A DNA stretch of 64,000 nt from Chanodichthys erythropterus. Lineage: Eukaryota; Chordata; Actinopteri; Cypriniformes; Xenocyprididae. Numbering within the stretch: position 1 is the stretch's first letter; every line of letters starts with the position of its first letter. The DNA lies in NCBI RefSeq assembly GCF_024489055.1, contig NC_090243.1, forward strand, positions 15,154,501 to 15,218,500, given 5' to 3'. The notes beneath the pieces were generated by a model that saw only the letters and a program-made list of their open reading frames with translations, was not told where the DNA came from and made no database searches. A program made the translations under genes and the position numbers. Below are positions 1 through 12,540 of this stretch, one piece after another.

Positions 1-1367
1 CCTCTAAAAAGGTAAAACATATAAAATGCTGTAAAATGCTGAACATCTACTATGATATAATAAAAAAGACATTAATCGTCTTAAATGTCCCAACTCTGAA
101 AATTTTAAAAAATCCCATTGGTAGTTTCGAAACTGCGGTGTTGTTCAGGTGGGTTCATCAAATATGACTATTCCAACATGACAGTAAGGCAGCATTACTT
201 GTTTGCATAAGTAAAAAAGCTATTTAAATGAAGCATTAAAATCTGCATCATTTGAGATGTGGAGGTGTCTGAGAGTGCTGAGGTGGGCACGATAGACCCA
301 CGGATCACAGGCTCCATAATGCACTCTGCTCATTACCTGCAGTTAAACCAGCTAGATAGTCTGCTTGAACCTAACACGAGGCTTTTAGCGGCTCAATCAT
401 ACAAACTCTTGAACAAGACATCCAATGCCACAAGCGTAGCCGAGGGTGTCAGAAGCTGTAACAGAAGTGTATTGGTTTATCAGGCCTGTTGTCGGAGCGA
501 TAGAGTTTCTTACAAGTGTTTGCTGCTCTCACTGGGATGAGCGAGTAATCGGAGCCGAACACGTAAAGCGAAACCGATGGAGCATAAAGCATCTTATTTT
601 CTCTCTCCACCTCGGAATAAGGCCCAGGAGCTCCTCAAATATTCATGAGAAAACTCCTTCAGGCTCCTTTTTGTGATCTTAAATGAGAAGAGTGGATTGT
701 TTTACACTTAACTTTTGTATTGCACTTACAGGTGATTTAGCCGACAGCTGTGATACGCCGGTACTTCGTGATAAAAGTAAGGTCTTCAAAAGTCTAAATA
801 GGAAGCTCCCAGAGGAAACGGTATCGGTCAGAGTTTGCTCCAGAGACTCTGTGGACTTCTCACTTGCTTCATTTAAGTATCAGTTATCAGATGTTTCTCC
901 AAGAATTCATTCAGAGAAAAACAAATTGACAAAAATGAGACAGTTGTTGACATAGCACGATAAGAAAGCTATATAGTTAGCACATATCAGATAATATGTA
1001 AGAGTTTGATGAGAAATGCTTAAGTTCATATTGAAATCTCTGACTTTTCATTGCAGACTCAAATCTGAGTACAATGTGAGTCATTTTTGAGATGGCTGCT
1101 ATCTAGAGCAGTACATTCAGCCTTTTTCACTTCAAGGCCCAACATTCTTCCAGGAAATATGTGAAGCCCTCACTAAAATATTTCTCTTGTGCACTTCAAA
1201 ACATCTTTTAACTAGAGAAACTACTGTCAATAAATGAAAACAATTAAATGCAAATAATTTCTTTATTCCTGAAGTTTATATGTTCTTCAGTAAGAACAAA
1301 TTGTTGATGAGACAAATACAAAAAGGTGATGTTTAAGGTGATTATTAAAATAATTTGTGTTAAAATA
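1..1367. other. Unique sequence upstream of pde1c, no gene recognised
   Basis: The block at 240-950 has mixed composition and several overlapping open frames (93, 76 and 90 codons), none with a recognisable domain or splice pattern. It could be a conserved non-coding element or an exon of an unknown gene. The remainder is AT-rich. Confidence 0.4.
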
Positions 1368-1715
1368 TGTGACCCTGGACCACAAAACCAGTCATAAGGG
1401 GCAATTTTTTGAAATTGAGATTCATACATAATCTGAATAAATAAGCTTTCCATTGATGTATGGTTTGTTAGGATAGGACAATATTTGGCCAAGATACAAC
1501 TATTTCACAATCTGGAATCTGAGGGTGCCAAAAATTTAAATATTGAGAAAATCGCCTTTAAAGTTATCCAAATGAAGTCCTCAGCAATGCATATCCACTC
1601 ACAAAATACATTTTTGATATATTTACGTTAGAAAATTTACAAAATATCTTCATGGTACAAGTTCTTTACTTAATATCCTAATGATTTTTGAGATAAAATA
1701 AATTAATAATAAAAA
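1368..1715. repeat. Teleost interspersed repeat, left half (GTGACCCTGGACCACAAAAC family)
   Basis: Starts TGTGACCCTGGACCACAAAA, the beginning of a repeat I recognise as very common in teleost genomes. It continues through ATTTGGCCAAGATACAACTA and ends near 1715, where another element begins. The complementary right end (GGTCCAGGGTCAC) is absent, so it is truncated. Confidence 0.7.
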
Positions 1716-1721
1716 ATGTAA

Positions 1722-3300
1722 TTAAAGGTGCAGTAAGCGATTTCTGAGAATAATTGTTAAAGGTGCTCTAAGCGATCCTGGGTGGAGTAACTTCCTGTTG
1801 ACGTTCAAAGTGTTGTCAAACAAAACAGAGGCTAGCTAGACCCTCCCTCCTCCTCCTCCCCTCCGTGCTTCCTGAAACAGTCATGAACGCGCATTTAAAA
1901 TCATTCTTGTCGGTTATTGGCTGGAGCATGTTTATTATGTTATGTGGTCCATACTGCACCAGTTTGTTTTTATTGCCATTTTTGTAACTTGTGGCGACTA
2001 CAGAGACCGCGTTTTTTTACAGTGTGTTCAGGGGACAGGCAGCTAGCGGATAGTGCGAAGATGTTTGCTGTATATGACAAAAATGTTTTGGCCTAAAAAC
2101 GCGTGACTTTAAGCACTGTTGACATTTGAAATCAACCCAGCAAACACAGAACACACCCCTCCCTTCATTACTCTACCCCCAAAATGCACAAAACGCAATG
2201 CAAAAAGGGGGATGTCTCTTCATCATAGCAGAAGCTAAACAAAATAAAGCTTTGTGAAAGATAAAGTGGAGATGACGAACAACAAAATAGAACAAAATAT
2301 GAACACACAGTACAGAACATGAGTATATAAGCAAGAGTTCGTTGTTAGTCGCCAGCAGCAACACTCAAAACCAATGTTACTCACGTATGGATCAGAAACA
2401 AAGCAACCTCAGCGTCCGTTTTCAGGCCTTCTGGCCTCTCCAGCACTGGAAAGCTTTTCTAATATTAAAGGAACACTCCACTTTTTTTGAAAATAGGCTC
2501 ATTTTCCAACTCCCCTAGAGTTAAATAGTTGAGTTTTATCGTTTTCCAATCCATTCAGCCACTTTTAGCATAGCTTAGCATAGTTCATTGAATCTGATTA
2601 GACCGTTAGCATCGCGCTTAAAAATGACCAAAGAGTTTTGATATTTTTCCTATTTAAAACTTGACTCTTCTGTAGTTAAATCGTGTACTAAGACCGACAG
2701 AAAATGAAAAGTTGCGATTTTCTAGGCTGATATGGCTAGGAACTATACTCTCATTCAGGCGTAATAATCAAGGAACTTTGCTGCCGTATCATGGCTGCAG
2801 CAGGCGCAATGATATCACGATGTAACTACAGAAGAGTCAAGTTTTAAATAGGAAAAATATCAAAACTCTTTGGTCATTTTTAAGCGCGATGCTAACGGTC
2901 TAATCCGATTCAATGAACTATGCTAAGCTATGCTAAAAGTGGTACCGCCAGAACCGGAGATCGGCTGAATGGATTCGAAAACGGTAAAACTCAACTGTTT
3001 AACTCTAGGGGAGTTGGAAAATGAGCCTATTTTCAAAAAAAGTGGAGTGTTCCTTTAACGCAGATCCTAAAGCTCTTGCCTGATCATAACCCTTCTTTTT
3101 CCAGATATTCCTCTGACATTTTCTCTTTTGTAATGTCTCTCCTCCATCTCTCTTTCTACAGTCTTTCACTTTCTCTCCTCCCCCATCATGAGTGGACACA
3201 CCCCCTACTGCTGATTGGCTAATGGCTACAAGTTTGTTGTGGTGCTCAGTCCAATCCATTTCCAACAGCATTTTTCAAAAATCGCTTACTGCACTTTTAA
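1722..3300. mobile_element. TTAA-flanked element (GGTGCAGTAAGCGATTT ends) with nested insert
   Basis: Left end TTAAAGGTGCAGTAAGCGAT, right end ATCGCTTACTGCACTTTTAA. A second, partial left end (TTAAAGGTGCTCTAAGCGAT) occurs 35 bases in, suggesting a local duplication. A different TTAA fold-back (2465-3058) is inserted in it. No credible ORF. Confidence 0.75.
2465..3058. mobile_element. TTAA fold-back element (AGGAACACTCCACTTTTTTT family), copy 1
   Basis: TTAAAGGAACACTCCACTTT at the left, AAAGTGGAGTGTTCCTTTAA at the right, with arms complementary over roughly 200 bases each. A second, larger copy is at 62897-63695. It is inserted inside the 1722-3300 element. Confidence 0.85.
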
Positions 3301-4799
3301 AATGCTAAAACACATTACACATTTTTTAAACATTTTAATTGGGTTATTTATTAGAATTATTTGAACTATATATTAAATTTATATTTAGTATTTTTATTTT
3401 AACCCTTAAATGCATGACTGTTTCGCCAATCATTCTTACATATTCAGGTTTTTATCGACCCAGATCTATATCTAACACGGAAGAATCTCTACCTGTCGCG
3501 ATAATATAAACTCCTCTGATATCAGAGTAACAATTACAGAAGAATTAAATAAAGCATATTTCGTTGCCTTTTGGAGCTTGAAAGGGCTCTGTTTGAGCAG
3601 ATGTTTTATGCCATCACCACTGTTCTTATCAGAGCTCATTTCCCAGTAAATTTAGCATATAAAAGGCTAGTTTTATGGTTGAGGTCACGAATATGAGCCC
3701 ATTCGCGATCTCAAACGTATTTTCAAAACTATATAATTTTCAACATCTTCAAAATCAATATTTACGTCGCTAACAGCTTGACCAGATGACAGATACAGTC
3801 ATATTTGATTGCGTTCAGTACTTGCTCTGCAGTAAATCGCTGAGCCATTTCATGTTTTTCTTATTATTTCGTTTTCTGTCTAAATGAGTCGTCACTTCAG
3901 CATTGTGTATCAGACATTGCCACCTTGTGGAATAAAGGTGAATAGCACTTATTCTGTCATCTAAGATTCAATTATTGTTGTGCCGAAAAAATATAAGTAC
4001 ACTCATACACTCCTCGGGTAGTTAGCGACCCTATACAATTTTTACAAAAAATGAATACAAAAATAGGCATTCTTTTATAATTTTATGATTTTTTTCTTGT
4101 TATATTCTTTATAATTAATTGATTGAGGAATACCAAGAAAGTTGATGTCTAACTTTAAAAAATGAACGAGGAGGAGGCTAGTGAATTCCAGACTTAACTG
4201 CAACACAATCACCTCCCCAAATTTAACTAAACTCACAAGCTCTGACCGGGGTTCTAACAGCTGTAAACGTGCTAAATGTTTCATGCACATACAGTAGCAT
4301 GTTGTGAAAACACAAAAGGCAGTTTTTTAACCTGTGAGCGCTGTGTTTGGTTGCCATGGAAACCGGTGAGCTGAGAGTCCTGGGTGGGGTTTTGTGGACT
4401 ATGGTCTTTTCAGAATCAGATAAACCAAGCTTTTATCTTGCTACACCCACTCAGAGATGGAGAAGTTAACCTGCTTCGTTCTGCTCTCAACGTCCTTGAG
4501 TTTTATATCTTTCTCTATGGAATGCTGTCAGTGTCAGTCTAGGCTGACCCTGGGTTTTTATTTCACTTGTTGCATTGTTTGGGTGAATTTGTAACTGGCC
4601 ATGAACTGAATATGCAGCACTTCTGTAGAAAAACACTATTGCTTTCTATATAGCCGTTTAAGGTAGCCATCTGTTTTTGGTATGATGATTGTTTGCCTTG
4701 AATATTATGATCAAATTTTGAAATCACCATATATAACCTTAAAAGCTAAAAATTCCATCATCATTTACTCATCCAAATGTTGTTGCTGAATGCTGGAAT
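3301..4799. other. Non-coding, nothing distinctive
   Basis: AT-rich intergenic DNA. The 71-codon minus-strand frame at 4075-4290 has no recognisable features. Confidence 0.5.
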
Positions 4800-4918
4800 A
4801 CACTACATGACTTTTGCCCATTTTATAGTCTGTACAAATTAACGCTACAGTTGCTGAAAGTCAGAGCCAGTCTACAGATTTGAGTTGACAGATTTCACAG
4901 AAAGTCATGTAGTGTGTG
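4800..4918. repeat. Short inverted repeat / MITE
   Basis: ACACTACATGACTTTT at 4800 pairs with AAAGTCATGTAGTGTGT at 4901-4917, around an 85-base spacer. Probably a miniature transposon relic. Confidence 0.55.
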
Positions 4919-5103
4919 AACTAATCTGGAAAGGAAGATTTCCAGTGAAAAGCGACTTTTATTTTATATGTATTAAATAATTTAAATATTTGTGTGGAGC
5001 ACTTAAATAATTTTCATTTTTTAGCATTAAGATTCTGCTACATTTTTTTTGATTGTGTTCTGCTGAAAAAAAAAAAAAATAGTAAATAATGATGAGTAAA
5101 CCT

Positions 5104-7177
5104 TTAAAAGGATAGTTCACCCAAAAATGAAAATTATCGCATGATTTACTCACCCTCAAGCCATCCTTGATGTATATCACTTTCTTCTTTCAGATGAATA
5201 CAATTGGAGATATATTTAAAAATATTCTGGCTTATTTGTTTTGTTTAAATCACGAGAGACGTCTAAGCTTATGATATTCCTATATCTTGCCTCATCGCGT
5301 CACAGGTTACTGTTGTGGTGTAAATCAACTTGCGCAGTATGCATATGGTCGTCTCCCGGAAGCTAGTTATTATAAAATTAAAAATGATATTGTATGCGCT
5401 CCAAAAGATGTCTGTTCTCATGTCACCACCACCAAGCTTCCTCAAACTGTATTTAAAAAACAACTTTATTTAAAAATATGCTTGCTGATTATGATATACG
5501 CTGTGTATGAATACTTATCCACTTTTTCATGAGAAATGCTGTCCAAATGTCCCGTTTTTAATGATGACGTCTAAAGTCCCCGCCAAAGGAAGTAGTCCCT
5601 TTTAGCAACTTGTTAGCAACCGCCGATTTTAAGACAGAGTAAAAGTTTAAAAAAACAAGTGGGTTATAACTGGTGTGTTTTATGTCATAGATCAAAACGT
5701 GAAAGTATTTAGAGGCTTTGTTAACCACAGACCTTATTTCAGGCGATTTACCAAAGACCCATTCAAAAAACCAATAGACTTTACGGCGTTGGAACCGGAA
5801 GTCCTAAAATGCTAACTCGCTTCCGGGTTTTGCCTACAAAAACGCGTCATCCCTGGGGTACTTCACTTCAGAAAGCCTTTAGGTTGCACATGACGTCACA
5901 GCAGCAGCGCGAATGAGTCTGGAGGGCAGGGAGTGATTTTTCTATATCCTATCAAAAGCTCAAAATTCGTATGTTTTGCGTCGTTTATGGTTGCTCAAGT
6001 CGATAAAATCGAGAACCCAGAAGGTGCTTATATCGTTTACATAACTTATACCGTTTTTTATAACCTATATAGTTTAGTTGTTGTTGTTAAAAGTTGTTGC
6101 CTTTAATAGCGTTTTGCGTCTGCTGATACTGAAATGAATATGGATACCTGCTTACCTTATTTCTTTTTGACTTGGTTAATCAACATTCTTCATGGTATCT
6201 TTTGCAGGGAAGAGAAGCTATTTTATCCCATTGAATGATAATTTGATGTTTTCACTTCAGTTTTGTAGTATTCCGTTCACGATGTTGATCTGGTTTCTAT
6301 GAGAACAGTGTCACGCGCTGCTGCTTCAGCCATCATATGGTAGAAAATGTCCAAATAAATAAATGTTTAACAAGCTGACAGAAGTCGATTCAACAACAAA
6401 GACAGCACTTTCAAAAACACTCGGCTATGTGATTATTTTAAGTGACAGGGAGTGGGTTAAATCAGTGGCATTTTAATGTGTTTTTACACGTATAAAAGGC
6501 AACAATTGTATTATACCGTCCAGTTTTTTTCCCTGAACGATGATGTGAGCTCCTGTTGCAATTCTCGATTGAGCATAAATGACCTACAATGGCGACATTT
6601 TTCACAATCGCGACAGAAACTCAAAATACTGCCCTAACTTCACTAGCAGAAAGGCAGCGCGATATAAACAAACCCAGATTAGAACTGAACACAGCGTGAC
6701 GGCAGCTTCACATCCTCTATATCTGCCTCCTCAATGGCAGGGAAGTCTGTCAATTCAGTGGAAAAGTCGCTCATCTTCATAACATAAAGATCACGTCCAA
6801 CATAATGTTGTGATTTTCTGTTTATACCTTTCTAAACCAGCACAGTATGGACTTTTCTCCATCTCTTCCATTCTAATTTTCACTGCTTGCCCTCCACCGG
6901 TATTTCGCGCGTCACCAGAACCACGTGATTGCAAACAACCTATTACCTACTTTTACGGTGGGTGGGTGGATGGATGCACTTACTTTTTTGGCTTCAAAAT
7001 CACACACCCCCATTCACTGCCATTATAAAGCTTGGAAGAGCCAGGATATTTTTTAAATATATCTCCGATTGTGTTCTTCTGTTCTTCTGAAAGAAGAAAG
7101 TCATACACGCAAGGATGGCTTAAAGGTGAGTAAATTGTAGGGTAATTTTCATTTTTTTTGGTGAACTTTCCCTTTAA
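5104..7177. mobile_element. 2.07-kb TTAA-flanked element with fold-back ends and a THAP-like relic
   Basis: Left end TTAAAAGGATAGTTCACCC, right end GGTGAACTTTCCCTTTAA. Inside each end the sequence GCCATCCTTGATGTATATCA pairs with a complementary stretch near 7100. The interior is longer than in its short relatives (15355, 32441) and holds a broken reading frame resembling a THAP zinc finger near 5971, so it may be a relic of a larger, formerly coding element. Confidence 0.75.
5971..6045 (+). pseudogene. THAP-like zinc-finger N-terminus, broken by a stop
   Basis: ATG at 5971 reads MFCVVYGCSSR, then TAA (6004), then NREPRRCLYRL in the same frame. The C-x4-C start followed by an SNR-E...YR motif resembles the first part of THAP domains found in P/Harbinger-like transposases of fish. 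The His/Cys second half was not located. The match is short, so the call is tentative. Confidence 0.35.
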
Positions 7178-7920
7178 TAATGACCACACAATAACTGCAT
7201 TCAACTATTTCTCTCTCTGTGACTCTTTGAATTAAAGGTGTGGCTCAATTTTCACACATGTGTGTAAATCTATAAATAGTACAGGGGTGTAAACACACAC
7301 ATCAGGTGAAGATGTGTGAGCTTTGTGAGAAAGCTCTACATGCAGAATTATCACTCTCAGATTTTAATCTCAGCAGGTTTACAGCAGGTGTTTCTGGGTA
7401 ATCACGCTGTACTTTGGTCTCTGCTTTCCCCACAGGTGGGTGAGGGGGGATTTACATACAACCATACAGCTTTTTAGCAGGTGCTATATGTTTTAATACA
7501 GCGTGAATGGGTCACCATCCCTGAAGAGCTCTATAGGATTGAACTAATATGACAGCTTAATTATCACCATGATCCATCCGCTGTATATGAACACAAGACA
7601 CATGGCACAACCCCTTCAACTCTTCTTTACGAGAACATATATCTAGACAACATTCATTTTCACTTAAACTTGCTCATCTGATTTAGATCCGACACCTGCT
7701 GACACCGTACAGAATCCTAGTGAAAACAGATCACAGCAATAAGACTCAAATATAAAGGACACATATTTTAGTGGTTGCTAAGTGACACCAAAATCGGCTT
7801 CTAGCCTTCAGGTGAAATGGTCTGCTCACCATGACAGAAATTTCTTTATTAAGTTTTTAATTCACCTGTTGCATTAGGGAACATGCTGTGGATGGAGACA
7901 TTTTTGTTATTGTGGAACAC

Positions 7921-7951
<31 letters not shown>

Positions 7952-8640
7952 ACACACACAATACCATGGAAACAACAGTTTCTGCCAAAATTGTTGTTAT
8001 TTTTTATTTTTATATAACTGTTATGCAGTAAATTCATATGGGATCTCTATCCGAAAGTATTAGAAGCTTTTAGAATTTGTTATAATTTTCAATTTATTTA
8101 TGATAGTGGCTAATAACTAAATTTACTTGTTTACCCGTTTTAATATCTGGATTGTCCAATCAGATCTACAGTACCAAAAGCTACAGGGCTTATACTTGAT
8201 CTCCAGATATTAGATGCATTTATGAAAGTAAATGTCCCTTGAGAATGTAATTCAAGACTTTAAATAGAGAAAAAGAAAGAATGGCTGATGCTTGAGTTCG
8301 TGTACGTGCTGTTTTCAGATCACGATGTCTAATCAGTGAGTGAATTGAAGTGCCACAGGGTTGTAACATAACACCAGTGAATGGTTGCATCACTCAAATG
8401 AGCTCAAAGTCCTCTTTAAAAGAGCTGCTTTGAAAGAGATGATAAGATTGGATCAAATAAGATTGCTTTTGGTACAATGTTAGATGTTGTTTCAGCAGTA
8501 ACTGGACCAGAACATACTCAAGTACACAAATATTACTTCTTGGCTATTATATAGCACATACTAAATGCACCATCCTGTTGAATACTTAATGTTGTTACTG
8601 TGGAAGAAACAAACATAGTCACGTTCAAATATCTGTGCCA
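7178..8640. other. Non-coding upstream sequence
   Basis: Apart from the C/CA tract at 7919 I see no gene, RNA or repeat that I can identify. Confidence 0.5.
7919..7960. repeat. Poly-C run followed by (CA)n
   Basis: About 18 C residues run directly into about 12 CA units. Simple-sequence tract in non-coding DNA. Confidence 0.9.
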
Positions 8641-9462
8641 TTAAAGGATTAGCTCACTTCAGAATTAAAATTTCCTGATAATTTACTCACCCCCATGTCA
8701 TCCAAGATGTCTTTATTCAGTCGAAAAAATTTAGCTTTTTTTTTTTTTAGGAAAACATTCCAAGATTTTTTTGCATTTAGTGGACTTCTGAAGGTCCAAT
8801 TTGCAGTTTTAATGCAGCTTAAAAGGGCTCTACGTGATCCCAGCCGAGGAATAAGAGTCTTATCTAGCGAAACGATTGGTCATTTTCTAAAAAAAGTACA
8901 AATTTATATACTTTTTAACCACAAATGTTCATCTTGCACTGCTCTGCGATGCACATTACGTAATCATGTTGTAAAGGTCATGTGTGACGTAAGCGGAAGT
9001 ATTGATCCAGTGTCTACAAAGCGTACATCAAACGCCCTTTACAAAAAAAAGGTAAAACAACAATGTCGGATGATTTTGAAGTTGGATGAGTAAATTAGAT
9101 GCCCTACCGCTGTACTTCTGCCTACGTCAAGCGTGACCTTTCCAACGTGATTACGTAATGTGTAACACATCTCAGAGCTAGTGCAAGACGAGCATTTGTG
9201 GTTAAAAAGTTTTTTTTTTTTTAAATGGCCGATTGTTTAGCTAGATAAGACCTTCATTCCTCGGCTGGGATCATGAGCCCTTTGAAGGTGCATTGAAACT
9301 GCAGTTTTGACCTTCAACCCATTGGTAACTGTTGAAGTCCACTATATGGAGAAAAATCCTGGAATGTTTTCCTCAAAAACCTTCATTTCTTTTCGACTGA
9401 AGAAAGACATAAACATCTTGGATGACATGGGGGTGAGTAAATTAAGTGAACTAATCCTTTAA
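8641..9462. mobile_element. TTAA fold-back element (AGGATTAGCTCACTTC family), copy 1
   Basis: Left end TTAAAGGATTAGCTCACTTC, right end AAGTGAACTAATCCTTTAA, with long complementary arms (CCCATGTCATCCAAGATG at 8692 against CATCTTGGATGACATGGG at 9414). The 132-codon frame in it is chance read-through. Copy 2 is at 22197-23042. Confidence 0.85.
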
Positions 9463-9466
9463 ACCA

Positions 9467-9899
9467 GGGGCCAGATTCACTAAACAGGGCAAATTAGCGC
9501 GAGTGCGCAATTCCAAAAAAGTGCTGATGGGAGTGGAAAGTTTTGCATGGAATCTACTGATGACATGCAAATTAAAGAACACAGATGCAGTCAGATCATT
9601 TCCATAATGACCAATGCAATCTACCAGGAGCGACGCAAATTAGCGTCTGGTTTAAAACGTTAAATAATGGCAGTAAATTGACTAGCGCAAACCTTAGTAA
9701 ATCACCTTGCGAGATTCATATAAATATTCTCCAGTCAAAAATGTTGCGTCTGAAAGGAAAACTCCTACAAATGCATGTGCAATAAAAACTGTGTCCACAC
9801 CTTTTCAGCGCTAATTATTCACTGCGTGTCTTTAGTACATACTGACAGTAGTTATTTAACGCCAAAAGAGCAGCGCAAGCTATTAGTAAATCTGGCCCC
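9467..9899. mobile_element. Short element with GGGGCCAGATTCACTAAA ends
   Basis: GGGGCCAGATTCACTAAA at 9467 and TTAGTAAATCTGGCCCC ending 9899 form terminal inverted repeats. It begins five bases after the preceding fold-back. The interior is unremarkable. Confidence 0.75.
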
Positions 9900-9986
9900 A
9901 AATGTGTTATTATTCAGGTAGTATAAATATGTTGACAGTTTTACAAACTAACTTGTTGCTCCGCTAAGATAGTAGTTGGTCAGATA

Positions 9987-10307
9987 TAGGGCTGCAACGA
10001 TTAATCACGATTAATTGTTTGCAAAATAAAAGTCTGTGTTTACGTATTATATATATGTGTGTGTTCTGTGTATAATAATTATGTATATATAAATACACAC
10101 ATTTATGTATATATTTAAGAAAATTTTTATATTTATATGTAAAATATTTATGTTTGTAATATAAAATATATATAAATATGTTTGTACCTGTATGTGTGTG
10201 TATTTATATATACATTATTATTATACACAGAACACACACATATATATTACGTAAACACAGACTTTTATTTTTCAAATGATTAATCGCGATTAATCGTTGC
10301 AGCCCTA
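9987..10307. mobile_element. Palindromic MITE with TAGGGCTGCAACGATTAAT ends
   Basis: The left arm TAGGGCTGCAACGATTAATC pairs with GATTAATCGTTGCAGCCCTA at the right. The arms continue with AAAAGTCTGTGTTTACGTA and its complement around a TATATA-rich centre, so nearly the whole 320 bases can fold back. Confidence 0.85.
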
Positions 10308-10904
10308 GTCAGAAAGAGAAAACTGACCGTAGAAGACAGTTTACACTAATGCCTGCTATAGCACCCCTAGTGGCAATGCTACTTATGTTGCACTATAATT
10401 TGCATTTCAAAACACAATAATGGGTGACACTGAGCTTCCAAGGATTGTCTAAGATGTTTACATCTGAAACAGAAGAAAAAGTTATTGGAACGACATGAGG
10501 GTAAATGATGACACATTTTTCATGAACGAAAATTAAATAATTCAGAATGGCTCCTGTATGGATTCTGAGTTTATACTTGTTTAGTTTTGACACCACAGCC
10601 TTCTATAACCTTCCTTTAATCTCATCCAGCCAGCAGTTCTGACAGAGTGTTTTGTTTAAACATCATAAAAAGGTTGCCCTTTTGCTATGGCACATGACAC
10701 ACGTTCACTTGTACACACACACGCCCCCACACGTACAGTAACCACACAGGTTTGAAGAAGGCACACGAAAGCGTCCAAGAATAAACATCAGTGTGTATCA
10801 CTGACTCAGCTCAGTGAATGCATATATGCTTAGCGCTCAAGTAAATGGGCGAGTAAGTGTGACAGTGAATGAGAGAGAGAGAGAGCCTGTAATCAAGCAC
10901 AGTT

Positions 10905-11224
10905 TAGCAGTGGGAAGGGTCACAGTGTGAGCGGGAGGGAGAGAGAAAGAGAGAGAGAGAGAGAGAAACATCTCCCATCTGTGTGTTTATTCTCTTTACA
11001 GTGTAAGAAAGGCAGGCAACAGAGAAACAGACCTGTATGATGAGCTCAAGAGGGATTTTTACAGATGGGATGGGGTCCCTGCAGGAGATGCCAACCCTGT
11101 GACTTCCTTTTCTAATGATCCTCTCTGATCTTTGACGTACCTGCTCAGAGCACGCTTTCCCACCTGAGGAGTCTGTTCCCAGAGTTTATCTCCCCTTGCA
11201 GACGGACGGAGTCAACTGGAGAAG
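10905..11224 (+). promoter_or_regulatory. pde1c: Probable 5' UTR and promoter region of pde1c form A
   Basis: Upstream of the ATG at 11225 the sequence changes from AT-rich intergenic DNA to mixed composition with GA runs (10866-10884 and 10930-10968), then a block rich in CCCTTGCAGACGG-like sequence next to the start. I see no clear TATA box. The transcription start cannot be fixed from sequence, so the limits are approximate and are inferred from position and composition only. Confidence 0.4.
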
Positions 11225-11309
11225 ATGTCAGAGCTAAGCTCCAAAAAACAAGGATTTAAAAAATGCCGGAGTGCCACTTTCAGCATTGATGGCTTCAGCT
11301 TCACTATTG
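11225..11309 (+). CDS. pde1c: pde1c alternative N-terminus A, coding part of exon 1
   Basis: This is the first coding exon of one N-terminal form of Ca2+/calmodulin-dependent phosphodiesterase 1C, which hydrolyses cAMP and cGMP in the cytosol. It encodes MSELSSKKQGFKKC followed by RSATFSIDGFSFTI, matching the remembered vertebrate PDE1C N-terminus with the KCRSATFSIDGYSFTI signature. The ATG at 11225 has A at -3 and is followed by 28 codons plus one base (phase 1), then the donor GTAAGAAC at 11310. Joined to 23543 the split codon becomes Val, giving SFTIVANE, as in other vertebrates. This segment precedes the regulatory region and contains no catalytic residues. Upstream lies a GA-rich probable 5' UTR. 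Identification is by recognition only, and the a or b teleost paralogue cannot be assigned. Confidence 0.88.
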
Positions 11310-11347
11310 GTAAGAACAGCTGATCAGGTACTGTATGTGTGGGTGGA

Positions 11348-11379
<32 letters not shown>

Positions 11380-11919
11380 ATGGCCAGCACTGATTTTTTT
11401 CTGTGTGAGCGAGCAGGGGCTGCTGCAAGTGCCTTTGGGCTTTTAAAACCATAAATAATTTTGAGAGAACTCATTTTTTAGGTCGACATCAAACAGATGT
11501 CACTCTCAACAGAACATGAAGGTTAACTTTGCATTGTTTATGTTTAAGGGTCCCAGAGTAAAAAACAAAACAAAAAAACAAATATGGATAATGTACTGGC
11601 AGAAAATTTCCGTCAATCCTAAAACACAATGCAATGAAGTTCAAAATTCAAAATACAGGTAAAAAAACCTGTAAAAAAAAAAAAAATATATATGGAAAAT
11701 TCTGTCAAATTAATACTGTACATTGTGCCCTATTTTTACAGTTTTTATTATTATTATGTGTAATATATTTTTATTATGATATTATTAACAACAAGAATAC
11801 TACTACTACTACTAATTGTTATCATTATTTAATTATAAAAAAATATAGTATTATATTTATGTTTTTAATATATAAACATAATAACAATAATAATTATAAT
11901 GTTGTTTTTATAATTATAC

Positions 11920-11981
<62 letters not shown>
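11920..11981. repeat. (TA)n microsatellite
   Basis: About 30 uninterrupted TA units in an AT-rich stretch (11680-12095) with TAC and TAA runs, just left of the SAM-bearing element. Confidence 0.95.
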
Positions 11982-11984
<3 letters not shown>

Positions 11985-12289
11985 CAAGTATAATAGAATA
12001 ATCATAACAATTATTTTTTAATGATTATATATAATATATAAATAATAATGACAGTTATTTAAGTTATTTATTTTATTAATTATGTTAATAATAATACACT
12101 CTAAAAACTCCTGGGTTATTTCTTTAACCCATTTTCTGGGTTATTTGTGTTGGGTTAAAATTATGGATTATTTTTTCAGAGAGTAACCATTTTCTGGGTT
12201 ATAGGGCTAATATTTTGACCCAATTCCTGGGTTGTTTAGGTTTCTGGGTTATTTTTCAAAGAGTAACCCATGTTCTGGGTTAACGCCCC

Positions 12290-12420
12290 TCTCCCTGCCC
12301 CCCGCTGTTGTTCTGGAATTTTCTCACAACAGTCGTTTGGAATAACCGTCACTTGAACTTGAACGCACTCGATCCGTTTTGGTCTGGGCTTCTTCGGTGC
12401 AACTTCGTCGCGTATTCAAG
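12290..12420 (+). other. Probable non-coding first exon and promoter of the SAM-like mini-gene
   Basis: GC-richer sequence between the left subterminal repeats and a good donor (ATTCAAG/GTAAGCAA at 12420/12421). No start codon in the right frame is needed here, because the ORF begins in the next exon. The transcription start is unknown and the 5' limit is approximate. The region is inferred to be exon 1 because the intron between it and 15262 would have consensus borders at both ends. Confidence 0.45.
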
Positions 12421-12540
12421 GTAAGCAAGTATTTTCAGTGTCAATGTAACGTAAAGTTTTCTGTGTCCATGTCCCCGTTGCTAGTTTAGCACCATTTGTA
12501 AAAAAATGACCATGGCTTACCGTGGTAATTCTGTGGTGAG

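Noticed and set aside
259..955. Three open frames of 76-93 codons
   Set aside because: No recognisable domain, overlapping frames, and no matching splice sites; left as unique sequence.
8695..9093. 132-codon + strand frame
   Set aside because: Lies within one arm and centre of a fold-back element; no domain and not kept in copy 2 at 22197-23042.
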